DNA from: Bacteroidota bacterium
GTDB taxonomy: Bacteria > Bacteroidota > Bacteroidia > B-17B0 > Aurantibacillaceae
Direction: 5' to 3'
Length of the DNA: 64,000 bases
NCBI GenBank assembly: GCA_013298715.1
Contig: JAAFIQ010000001.1
Coordinates: 248,001 to 312,000, forward strand
Under the pieces are notes generated by a model, which was not told the DNA's origin, made no database searches, and saw only the letters and a list, made by a program, of their open reading frames with translations. This document shows positions 57,230-63,363 of the stretch, one piece after another (positions within the stretch are counted from its first letter, which is position 1; every line of letters starts with the position of its first letter). The translations under genes were made by a program, and so were the position numbers.

Positions 57230-57646
57230 TTATAATTTTGGATGGTAATTAAATTTTAAGCCGCACAATTTTTCCATTTCTTTGCCAGCATCGAACATGT
57301 CTTCATCTTCCATGTAATAAAACCAATCAATTTCAAAATTGATTTTAAATTTATCTTTTCCTTCTTTATTTAAGAATAAAAATAAATCAAACATTACTTT
57401 TGCTGATGTTGAGTTAAAATAGTCAAAATCAACTTTTAATGCTTTACTAAGCGTGGCTTTGCTACTATCTAAATCATTTAAAACATACAAATAATTAAAA
57501 TATTCTTTAAACCATGTAAATACGGGTTCGTAATACTTTAAAGGATTCTCAGGCCTACTTTCTCCACTTATAACAAATTTATTTTCTAAATGATTTAAGT
57601 AAATACTTGGGTTTATTTCATTCCCACTAATCTCAAGCGCTTGCAT
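57230..57646 (-). CDS. siaC: SiaC-family regulatory phosphoprotein (DUF1987), cluster 2
   Basis: 138 residues. Blocks FVISGESRPENPLKYYEPVF, WFKEYFNY and VDFDYFNSTSAKVMFDLFLF match the DUF1987/SiaC pattern. NSTS (Ser79, Thr80, Ser81) lies where the SiaC phosphosite is expected, and a C-terminal acidic segment (YMEDEDMFDAGKEMEKL) follows. It is closer to the classical YFN(T/S)(S/T)S motif than the copy at 38192, which has YFQTTS. It overlaps the SiaB-like gene by 14 bases and abuts the phosphatase gene without a gap, so all three are coupled. The output partner is not encoded nearby. Confidence 0.82.
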   Translation of the reverse strand: MQALEISGNEINPSIYLNHLENKFVISGESRPENPLKYYEPVFTWFKEYFNYLYVLNDLDSSKATLSKALKVDFDYFNSTSAKVMFDLFLFLNKEGKDKFKINFEIDWFYYMEDEDMFDAGKEMEKLCGLKFNYHPKL

Positions 57647-58175
57647 AATTTTTGCTATTTATATTAAAGTTTATATTGAATAAATAATTATTGTTATGTG
57701 AATTGATTTTATATTCGCAAACATCTGTTTTAATGTACATATCAACCAAGCCTAAACCTGCAGTTGCAACTTTAGAATAAGTTTTGTTTGCTATAATTTC
57801 GGCCTTCAATGTTTTTAATTCCTCCTTACTTTTGGTGGTCATAAAATCCATTTGGTTTTTAATTGCCTTCTTTTGTTCTTCATTAATAACATTAATTGTA
57901 TCTATTTTATAACCATTTTCCTTTTTTGAAATTAATAAAAATGATTTATAAGGTAAGATATCTTCACTAGGGAAAAAATTATGCTTGATAATGTTTTCAA
58001 CACATTCATTAATGGCGTTATAAACGCGCATGGTAGTTGTTATTGATTCGCCATTTGCTTTTAGTTTTGTTTTTGTAATAGACAAGATGGTGTTTAGCAC
58101 ACTTGAATCCATAAACCCATAATAGCTAAATATAACATTGTTAGTGTAAAGGTTGTTAATTAATGATTCCATCAT
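57633..58175 (-). CDS. siaB: SiaB-family protein kinase (DUF6272), cluster 2
   Basis: 180 residues from the ATG at 58175 (a second ATG lies at 58172). The N box AINECVENIIKHN (Glu57, Asn61, His65) and the glycine loop KVATAGLGLVDMYIK mark a GHKL-type ATP site; FSYYGFMDSSVLNTILS at the N-terminus fits the DUF6272 helix. It is predicted to phosphorylate the SiaC-like protein encoded next. It is the first gene of a five-gene minus-strand operon. A near-ideal promoter ends three bases before the ATG, so the message is probably leaderless. Confidence 0.78.
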   Translation of the reverse strand: MMESLINNLYTNNVIFSYYGFMDSSVLNTILSITKTKLKANGESITTTMRVYNAINECVENIIKHNFFPSEDILPYKSFLLISKKENGYKIDTINVINEEQKKAIKNQMDFMTTKSKEELKTLKAEIIANKTYSKVATAGLGLVDMYIKTDVCEYKINSHNNNYLFNINFNINSKNYASA

Positions 58176-58178
58176 ACA

Positions 58179-58209
58179 CAAATTTAGCTTATTTTTAGAG
58201 CCGTACAAA
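58179..58209 (-). promoter_or_regulatory. Bacteroidota promoter of SiaBC cluster 2
   Basis: On the minus strand TTTG (58209-58206), 19 bases, then TAAATTTG (58186-58179) match the -33/-7 consensus TTTG-N19-TAnnTTTG. The -7 element ends three bases before the ATG at 58175. This is the best promoter match found in the window. Confidence 0.7.
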
Positions 58210-58297
58210 TACTTTTAGAGCAAATTCAATTATCTTTAGATTAAATTTTTCAGATTAACTAAGCGCTAATAAATATTTACTTTTTTATTAAGCGATT

Positions 58298-59275
58298 TCA
58301 TTTTTTACTCAAAGCAAATTCCTTTGCAAAATAGGTTAATATTACATCAGCCCCTGCACGTTTTATACTGAGTAATATTTCATCGCGAACTTTTTCACCA
58401 TCTATCCAACCCTTTGCTGCTGCAGCTTTTACCATAGCGTACTCCCCGCTTACATTGTATGCCGCTATTGGTAAAGTAAAGTTATCGCTTAACAATTTTA
58501 TAACATCCAAGTAACTTAAAGCGGGTTTTACCATTAAAAAATCTGCTCCTTCTTGTAAGTCCAAATCGGCCTCTATTAATGCTTCTTTACTATTTGCAGG
58601 ATTCATTTGGTATGTTTTTTTATCGCCAAATTTTGGGGCACTGTCCAAAGCATCTCTAAATGGACCATAAAAGGCGCTTGCATACTTGGCGGTATAACTC
58701 ATAATTGAAACATCTGTAAACCCATTTTCGTCTAATGCTGCGCGTATTGCGCCTACCCTACCATCCATCATATCGCTTGGGCCAATAATATCTGCTCCTG
58801 CTTGTGCTTGCACTAATGCCATTTTGCAAAGTATATCTAATGTTTCATCATTTAAAATTTTTCCGTTTTTTACCAAGCCGTCGTGTCCATCACTACTGTA
58901 AGGGTCCATGGCAACATCGGTCATTATTACCGCCTCAGGAAAATTCTTTTTTATTAATTGAATAGTTGTGGGATAAAGCCCTTTGCTATTTAAGCCTTCC
59001 GTTGCTCTTTTATCCTTTAACTTATCATTTATACTCGGAAATAAACAAAATGTGCTTAAGCCTAATTTTAAACAACTTTCTATTTCTTTTATAATCAAGT
59101 CTGTGCTAAGCCTGTATATGCCTGGCATTGAGGCTACTTCTGATTTTTTGTTTTTACCTTCAATTAAAAAAAGTGGTAAAATTAAATCGTTTGTTGTAAC
59201 CCAATTTTCTTGTGTAATATTTCTGATTATTTGGTTTTTTCGGTTACGGCGTGGGCGTTGTGGTATGTTATACAT
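58298..59275 (-). CDS. hemB: Porphobilinogen synthase (delta-aminolevulinic acid dehydratase)
   Basis: 325 residues from the ATG at 59275; the start MYNIPQRPRRNR is typical and an upstream in-frame extension would run through its promoter. The Schiff-base lysines are in IMSYTAKYASAFYGPFRD and ADFLMVKPALSYLD. The metal region reads TDVAMDPYSSDGHDG, with Asp in place of the zinc-binding Cys triad, so this is the Mg-dependent, non-zinc type. It condenses two 5-aminolevulinate molecules in haem synthesis. It is divergent from the gene at 59349. A TATATTTG -7 element lies at 59302-59295. Confidence 0.95.
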   Translation of the reverse strand: MYNIPQRPRRNRKNQIIRNITQENWVTTNDLILPLFLIEGKNKKSEVASMPGIYRLSTDLIIKEIESCLKLGLSTFCLFPSINDKLKDKRATEGLNSKGLYPTTIQLIKKNFPEAVIMTDVAMDPYSSDGHDGLVKNGKILNDETLDILCKMALVQAQAGADIIGPSDMMDGRVGAIRAALDENGFTDVSIMSYTAKYASAFYGPFRDALDSAPKFGDKKTYQMNPANSKEALIEADLDLQEGADFLMVKPALSYLDVIKLLSDNFTLPIAAYNVSGEYAMVKAAAAKGWIDGEKVRDEILLSIKRAGADVILTYFAKEFALSKK

Positions 59276-59294
59276 AATATTGTAAATAAATTTA

Positions 59295-59302
59295 CAAATA
59301 TA
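59295..59302 (-). promoter_or_regulatory. Putative hemB promoter -7 element
   Basis: TATATTTG on the minus strand, 19 bases before the hemB ATG; matches TAnnTTTG. Confidence 0.45.
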
Positions 59303-59325
59303 ATTCAACTTAAAAAATTTAAAGT

Positions 59326-59333
59326 TAAATTTG
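59326..59333 (+). promoter_or_regulatory. Putative promoter -7 element for the gene at 59349
   Basis: TAAATTTG on the + strand, 15 bases before the ATG; back to back with the hemB promoter. Confidence 0.45.
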
Positions 59334-59348
59334 TTATATTTAATCCCC

Positions 59349-60185
59349 ATGAAAATTATATGTATACTTCTTTTTTTACAACTTTGGTTGCTGCCAATTT
59401 TTAAATCACAAAATGTAAGTGGAATTGTACTAAATTCCTCAACAAAAGAAGAAATTCCTTACGTTGCGGTTGGCATAAAAGGAACAAGTTTTGGCACACT
59501 TAGTAATGAAAAAGGTGTGTTTAGTCTAGATGGAAAATTTAAGGAAATGGATACACTTGTTTTCTCAGGTATGGGTTTTCAGACAGAGTTTATCATTTAT
59601 CACCAAAGTACAAGTAACAAGTTAGATACTGTTTTTTTAAAAGAACAAAACATAGTTTTACCTAACATAGTTGTGTATGCTCCATTAACAAATAGTTCAG
59701 AAATCGGATTTTCAAAAACGAGCGCATCTCGGTCGGTTAATTTTGCTCTTAGCAATGGTATAAATAAAAATGTAGGATCGCAAGTTGGTAAATATTTTAA
59801 ATTTGATAAAGCTACAGAGTTACAAAAATTTTCATTTTACTTAAACGAAAATAATTTTGACACTGTAAAATTTAGAGTTAATGTATTTGATATTGAATCC
59901 AACATACCAAGTAATTTTTTACACTCAGAAGAAATTTTGTTAGAGCTTGTAAATGCAAAGGCTGGGTGGATACAAGTAGATTTAAGTAAATACAAAATTA
60001 GAGTAGATAAACCTGTTGCCCTTTGTTTGGAATGGATTTATGGGGGCAAAAAAGGAAATAAACTCACACTACCAATCTCGTTACCAGTTTTTGGGAGCAA
60101 GCATTTTTATAAATATGGGAGTCAAAATAATTGGAAGGTTTTTGGGAATATGAGTACACCAATGTTACTAACTGTTATGCAATAA
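59349..60185 (+). CDS. Secreted CarboxypepD_reg-like domain protein
   Basis: 278 residues from the ATG at 59349; signal peptide MKIICILLFLQLWLLPIFKSQ. The N-terminal CarboxypepD_reg-like domain (about 22-105) has VSGIVLNSSTKEEIPYVAVG, GTLSNEKGVFSL and LVFSGMGFQ. The C-terminal half is beta-rich (KFSFYLNENNFDTVKFRVNV, LSKYKIRVDKPVALCLEW) and resembles a jelly-roll. There is no barrel, so it is not a TonB receptor. Likely an outer-membrane-surface or periplasmic protein; function unknown. Its stop overlaps the DUF2306 start as TAATG. Confidence 0.8.
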   Translation: MKIICILLFLQLWLLPIFKSQNVSGIVLNSSTKEEIPYVAVGIKGTSFGTLSNEKGVFSLDGKFKEMDTLVFSGMGFQTEFIIYHQSTSNKLDTVFLKEQNIVLPNIVVYAPLTNSSEIGFSKTSASRSVNFALSNGINKNVGSQVGKYFKFDKATELQKFSFYLNENNFDTVKFRVNVFDIESNIPSNFLHSEEILLELVNAKAGWIQVDLSKYKIRVDKPVALCLEWIYGGKKGNKLTLPISLPVFGSKHFYKYGSQNNWKVFGNMSTPMLLTVMQ

Positions 60186-60817
60186 TGAAAAAAGTATTTC
60201 AAGTTATATTAGCCATTTTTGCAGTATTTGTTGGTATTTATCCTGCTATCTATTTTTTCGTGACTAGTAGCTTTGGGTTATTAAGTACAAAATCAGAGTT
60301 AGTTTTAAATTCAACTATTTGGAAAATTTTTTTTTATGCACATATATTTTCTGGAGGAATTGCTCTATTAATTGGATGGATTCAATTTATTAAACGGCTT
60401 AGGGAAAAGCGATTAAAGTTGCACAGAAACATTGGCAAAACTTATGTTTTACTTTGTTTAATTAGTGGCATTTCTGCTTTGGTTATTGCACAAAATGCAA
60501 CTGGTGGTTTAATATCCATACTTGGTTTTTCTTTTCTTGCACTTTTTTGGCTGTACTTTACATATAAAGGATATGTGGCAATAAGACAGAGAGAAATTGT
60601 GAAACATCAAAACTTTATGCTTCTAAGTTATGCTGCCACATTTGCTGCCGTAACACTAAGGATTTGGCTTCCAGTATTGGTGCTAGTAGTTGATGACTTT
60701 TTTCTGGCTTATAAAATTACTGCGTGGGTATGTTGGGTCCCGAACCTTGTTGTTGCATGGCTAATTATAAAGAAAAAATCACTGTTTCATAAAACGTTTC
60801 CCAATCCAATAATCTAA
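60185..60817 (+). CDS. DUF2306 membrane protein
   Basis: 210 residues with six predicted membrane helices. The DUF2306 pattern is visible: HIFSGGIALLIGWIQF, then KLHRNIGKTYVLLCLISG with the conserved HRxxGxxY, HQNFMLLSYAATFAAVTLRI, and a late Trp-rich helix. Function of the family is unknown; the conserved His residues suggest a haem- or quinone-linked integral membrane protein. Start set at the ATG coupled to the previous stop. Its 3' end overlaps the convergent DoxX gene by 39 bases. Confidence 0.8.
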   Translation: MKKVFQVILAIFAVFVGIYPAIYFFVTSSFGLLSTKSELVLNSTIWKIFFYAHIFSGGIALLIGWIQFIKRLREKRLKLHRNIGKTYVLLCLISGISALVIAQNATGGLISILGFSFLALFWLYFTYKGYVAIRQREIVKHQNFMLLSYAATFAAVTLRIWLPVLVLVVDDFFLAYKITAWVCWVPNLVVAWLIIKKKSLFHKTFPNPII

Positions 60818-61219
60818 TCCTAATTTGCCACTACCAAAAGTAAGTAAGGCAAATAACATAAGTAAATAGTATAAAGGAATTTCAAAGCCATTATCGCCCG
60901 CAGCAAAACCATTTGCCCAGTGTGCAGTTTTTATTGCAACAATCATAGTAACAATTAATGCAACAGAAATGTAACGTGTGCCTAAGCCTAGAATTAATAA
61001 AAACACACCTAACATTTCAGTAGTAGCAGCCAAGTATGCATTCAGCTTCGGCGCCACGATACCAATACTTTCAAACCAATCAGCAACCGAGTTCATATCT
61101 TGCCACTTTATTTTCGCAGTTTCGTAAAAACCATAAGCAAGCACTAATCGTAAAGCTAATAAACTAACAGACTGAAAGTTGTTACTTAAATTATTAAATT
61201 TCAATATTAATTTTTTCAT
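60779..61219 (-). CDS. DoxX-family membrane protein (BufX/HvfX-like)
   Basis: 146 residues with four predicted helices (LLALRLVLAYGFYETAKIKW, AATTEMLGVFLLILGLGTRY, VALIVTMIVAIKTAH, YYLLMLFALLTFGSGKLGLD). DoxX-type proteins accompany many bufferin and HvfABC clusters, where they probably assist redox or maturation steps at the membrane. It is the last gene of the minus-strand set precursor, MNIO enzyme, BufC-like, DoxX, 18 bases after the BufC-like stop. Assignment to the RiPP system rests on context. Confidence 0.82.
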   Translation of the reverse strand: MKKLILKFNNLSNNFQSVSLLALRLVLAYGFYETAKIKWQDMNSVADWFESIGIVAPKLNAYLAATTEMLGVFLLILGLGTRYISVALIVTMIVAIKTAHWANGFAAGDNGFEIPLYYLLMLFALLTFGSGKLGLDYWIGKRFMKQ

Positions 61220-61237
61220 GGGGATGTTGTTTATGGT

Positions 61238-61990
61238 TTATGTATTTAAAAATCCGATTATAAATTGCCGCTGTTTTAAATCTTCAATGAAAGTTAACAC
61301 ATGCGATCTTAGAAGATCTAAATCATGAATTTTAAATAGTGTATTCGCCTCACCGAGAATTTCAGAGAGATTTTTCTCATTGGCAATGCCTTCAATAACA
61401 AAAACGTAAAGCATTGATAAATCAATAAACTGCACATTGCCTGTATCTTTTTCGCGATAGATTAATAAAAAATAATTACCTAACTTTTCAATCAAATTAT
61501 CTGTTGGAGAAGTTGTGTGTACAGGATAGTTAAACGAAACTAATTTATGTTCAGGGTTTATTGCGATTGCCTCCTCTAACCAACTGCCTATTTCTTTTGT
61601 TGGTGGATAAGCCAAGTCTTCCATAGTGTGCACTTCCAACTCTAACCATTCAAAATACAAAAGGTCATTTAAAAAAGGTAAGTTTAATTTTTCTGAAATA
61701 TTTTTTTCTTTACAATAATGGTAAAACTCTAAAGGCATTTTCCAAACTTGTGTAGTTTGGCATTTATGTTCTGTAAAAAAAGTATGTGTTAATTCTTGCC
61801 ATTGTTCGTTGGGCAAAAAACTATAAGTTATTGGGTAGGCTGTTTCTAAAGTATCGCAAGCAATATTAAAAACCAACCTTCGGTATTGGTATAAATTATT
61901 TTTGTTACTTAAAATTAAATCTGGTTCAATTCCATTTCTGCAATAGTTGGCCAAATTGGCTTGCTGTGTATAGGTTTCTTCTTTAAGCAT
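61238..61990 (-). CDS. hvfC: BufC/HvfC partner protein (DUF2063 N-terminal domain)
   Basis: 250 residues from the ATG at 61990, which overlaps the MNIO gene stop by eight bases. The DUF2063 domain (about 5-100) shows NLANYCRNG, QYRRLVFNIACDTLETAYPI and QWQELTHTFF. A second helical domain (about 110-250) has LPFLNDLLYFEWLELEVHTM, the usual arrangement of BufC-type partners. In characterised MNIO systems this protein binds the precursor leader and delivers it to the oxygenase. The downstream DoxX and upstream MNIO genes support this role. Confidence 0.82.
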   Translation of the reverse strand: MLKEETYTQQANLANYCRNGIEPDLILSNKNNLYQYRRLVFNIACDTLETAYPITYSFLPNEQWQELTHTFFTEHKCQTTQVWKMPLEFYHYCKEKNISEKLNLPFLNDLLYFEWLELEVHTMEDLAYPPTKEIGSWLEEAIAINPEHKLVSFNYPVHTTSPTDNLIEKLGNYFLLIYREKDTGNVQFIDLSMLYVFVIEGIANEKNLSEILGEANTLFKIHDLDLLRSHVLTFIEDLKQRQFIIGFLNT

Positions 61991-62819
61991 AAACAAAACT
62001 TTTTTTCCAGTTATTGGCAACAAGTTCATCCATGCGGCTTAACTCGTTTTGTAATTCTGCTAATTCAGGCATATTAAAATCTCTTTCCAATAAAACAGGC
62101 ACTGGCTCAATTAATTTTGTGGCGTAATCAAATAATTCAAACACTGGGTCAATAATAGCTTGGCCGTGTGTATCAATTATCAAGCTATCGCTTACTTGCT
62201 CGTGCCCAGCCATGTGTATGTAAGCCACTTGCGAAAGAGGTAACTTTTTAATGAACTCCTTTGCGTTATAATTATGGTTAAAAGAGTTTACGTAAACATT
62301 ATTTACATCCAACAAAAGTTTACACTTGCTCTCATTTACAATAGCAGAAATAAATTCTTCTTCTTTCATTTCTGCAGCTACAGATGTGTAATAGCTTACG
62401 TTTTCAATTACAAGTGGCATTTCTAAAATGTCTTGTACTTGTTTAATGCGTTGTACAATGTGCTTTACTGCATCTTCTCTAAAAGGAATAGGCAATAAAT
62501 CGTAAAGGTGCGCATTATCACATTTACTATAGCTAAGATGTTCGCTATAAATTTTTACGTTGTAACGTTTTAAAAAATGTTTTACTTGTTTTACAAATTC
62601 AACATCCAACTCATCAGGACTACCAATGCTTAGCGATAAGCCATGGCAAGTAATAGTATATTTTTCTGCAGCTTTATCTAATAATTTTTTCCAATAGCCA
62701 CCCATGCCAATCCAGTTTTCTGGCGCCATTTCTATGAAAGCGGGAGTGAGTTCAGTACTTTGCAAAAACTCTTCTGCAAAATCTTTTCTAAAGCCTATAC
62801 CTATTTGGTGTTGTAACAT
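61983..62819 (-). CDS. hvfB: MNIO-family iron oxygenase (DUF692, BufB/HvfB-like)
   Basis: 278 residues, full length. Metal-ligand blocks of the MNIO TIM barrel appear in order: AFIEMAPENWIGMGG, TCHGLSLSIG (His), YSEHLSYS (Glu-His), LVIENVSYY (Glu-Asn), LLLDVNNVYVN (Asp-Asn), YIHMAGHE (His-His), IDTHGQAIIDPVF (Asp-His) and LLERDFNMPEL (Glu-Asp). MNIO enzymes oxidise precursor cysteines to oxazolone/thioamide or thiooxazole groups that bind copper. It follows the Cys-repeat precursor gene across an intrinsic terminator. All catalytic positions look intact. Confidence 0.92.
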   Translation of the reverse strand: MLQHQIGIGFRKDFAEEFLQSTELTPAFIEMAPENWIGMGGYWKKLLDKAAEKYTITCHGLSLSIGSPDELDVEFVKQVKHFLKRYNVKIYSEHLSYSKCDNAHLYDLLPIPFREDAVKHIVQRIKQVQDILEMPLVIENVSYYTSVAAEMKEEEFISAIVNESKCKLLLDVNNVYVNSFNHNYNAKEFIKKLPLSQVAYIHMAGHEQVSDSLIIDTHGQAIIDPVFELFDYATKLIEPVPVLLERDFNMPELAELQNELSRMDELVANNWKKSFVYA

Positions 62820-62841
62820 AAATTTATATGAGAATAAAAAA

Positions 62842-62866
62842 ACCCTTCAAAACGTATTTGAAGGGT
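62842..62866 (-). terminator. Intrinsic terminator between RiPP precursor and MNIO gene
   Basis: Perfect 10-bp stem ACCCTTCAAA/TTTGAAGGGT with a five-base loop, followed on the minus strand by T7 (62841-62835). It lies between the precursor stop and the MNIO start and should limit read-through, giving more precursor than enzyme. An A-run on the other side makes it weakly bidirectional. Confidence 0.85.
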
Positions 62867-62885
62867 AATTTTTTTTGTGATTAAA

Positions 62886-63233
62886 TTAGTGAGGTTTTTT
62901 TTCTGTAGATTTTTTTTCTCCACATTTACCTTCTCCACACTTACCATCTTTAGCTTTTTTCTCTCCGCATTTTGCATCTTTAGCTTTTTTCTCGCCACAT
63001 TTTGCATCTTTAGCTTTTTTCTCGCCACATTTTGCATCTTTTGATTTAGTTGCATCTGTAGTTTCAGCTTTTTTCTCGCCGCAAGCAGCTTCAATAGATT
63101 TTACTAAAGATGTACGAACTTCGCCAGCAGTGCCTAAAGCATTGTAGTTTAATAAACTTGAAGCGTTAATAGCGCTAGCGCTCATTAATGCACCTGCAAT
63201 AATAGATGCAGTTAAGGTTGATTTTTTTTCCAT
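62886..63233 (-). CDS. hvfA: Putative bufferin/HvfA-like RiPP precursor with six Cys-Gly-Glu motifs
   Basis: 115 residues from the ATG at 63233. The leader (1-45) combines a signal-peptide-like helix (STLTASIIAGALMSASAINA) and a segment LLNYNALGTAGEVRTSL typical of HvfA/BufA leaders. The core has Cys at 51, 69, 79, 89, 99 and 103, each in CGE. Four lie in a ten-residue period (KCGEKKAKDA-like), and the last two form DGKCGEGKCGEKK, containing the EGKCG motif of HvfA-type metallophores. The rest is Lys-rich. Neighbouring MNIO, BufC-like and DoxX genes make post-translational cysteine modification and copper binding the likely role. It lies downstream of truB by 130 bases. Confidence 0.82.
   Translation of the reverse strand: MEKKSTLTASIIAGALMSASAINASSLLNYNALGTAGEVRTSLVKSIEAACGEKKAETTDATKSKDAKCGEKKAKDAKCGEKKAKDAKCGEKKAKDGKCGEGKCGEKKSTEKKPH
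62946..63035 (-). repeat. Three 30-bp tandem repeats coding the CGEKKAKDxK decapeptide
   Basis: Units at 62946-62975, 62976-63005 and 63006-63035 are nearly identical; units 2 and 3 match exactly and unit 1 differs at two positions. Each codes one copy of the ten-residue Cys-Gly-Glu core repeat. Unit number could change by slippage, which would alter how many modified cysteines the peptide carries. Confidence 0.85.
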
Positions 63234-63363
63234 GTTTTTAATTGTTTTGTTAGTGAATAATAAATATACGCTCAAAAACACACCAATAGATTTCCACAAG
63301 CGTTAAAATTACGTTAATTTAGCATAACATGCTGATAATTAATGGGTTTAATTTTTAATTCGC

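Noticed and set aside
59331-59349. Upstream TTG extension of the CarboxypepD_reg-like gene
   Set aside because: It would overlap the -7 element; the ATG at 59349 gives a standard signal peptide.
59276-59350. N-terminal extension of HemB
   Set aside because: The extra residues are low-complexity translation of the AT-rich divergent promoter region; MYNIPQRPRRNR is the normal HemB beginning.
62946-63035. Possible CRISPR array
   Set aside because: Units are contiguous without spacers and lie inside a coding frame; no cas genes are present.
62801-63094. Lys-rich repetitive open frame overlapping the RiPP precursor
   Set aside because: It is an out-of-frame reading of the 30-bp tandem repeat. 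The other frame has the leader, the CGE motifs and a proper start.
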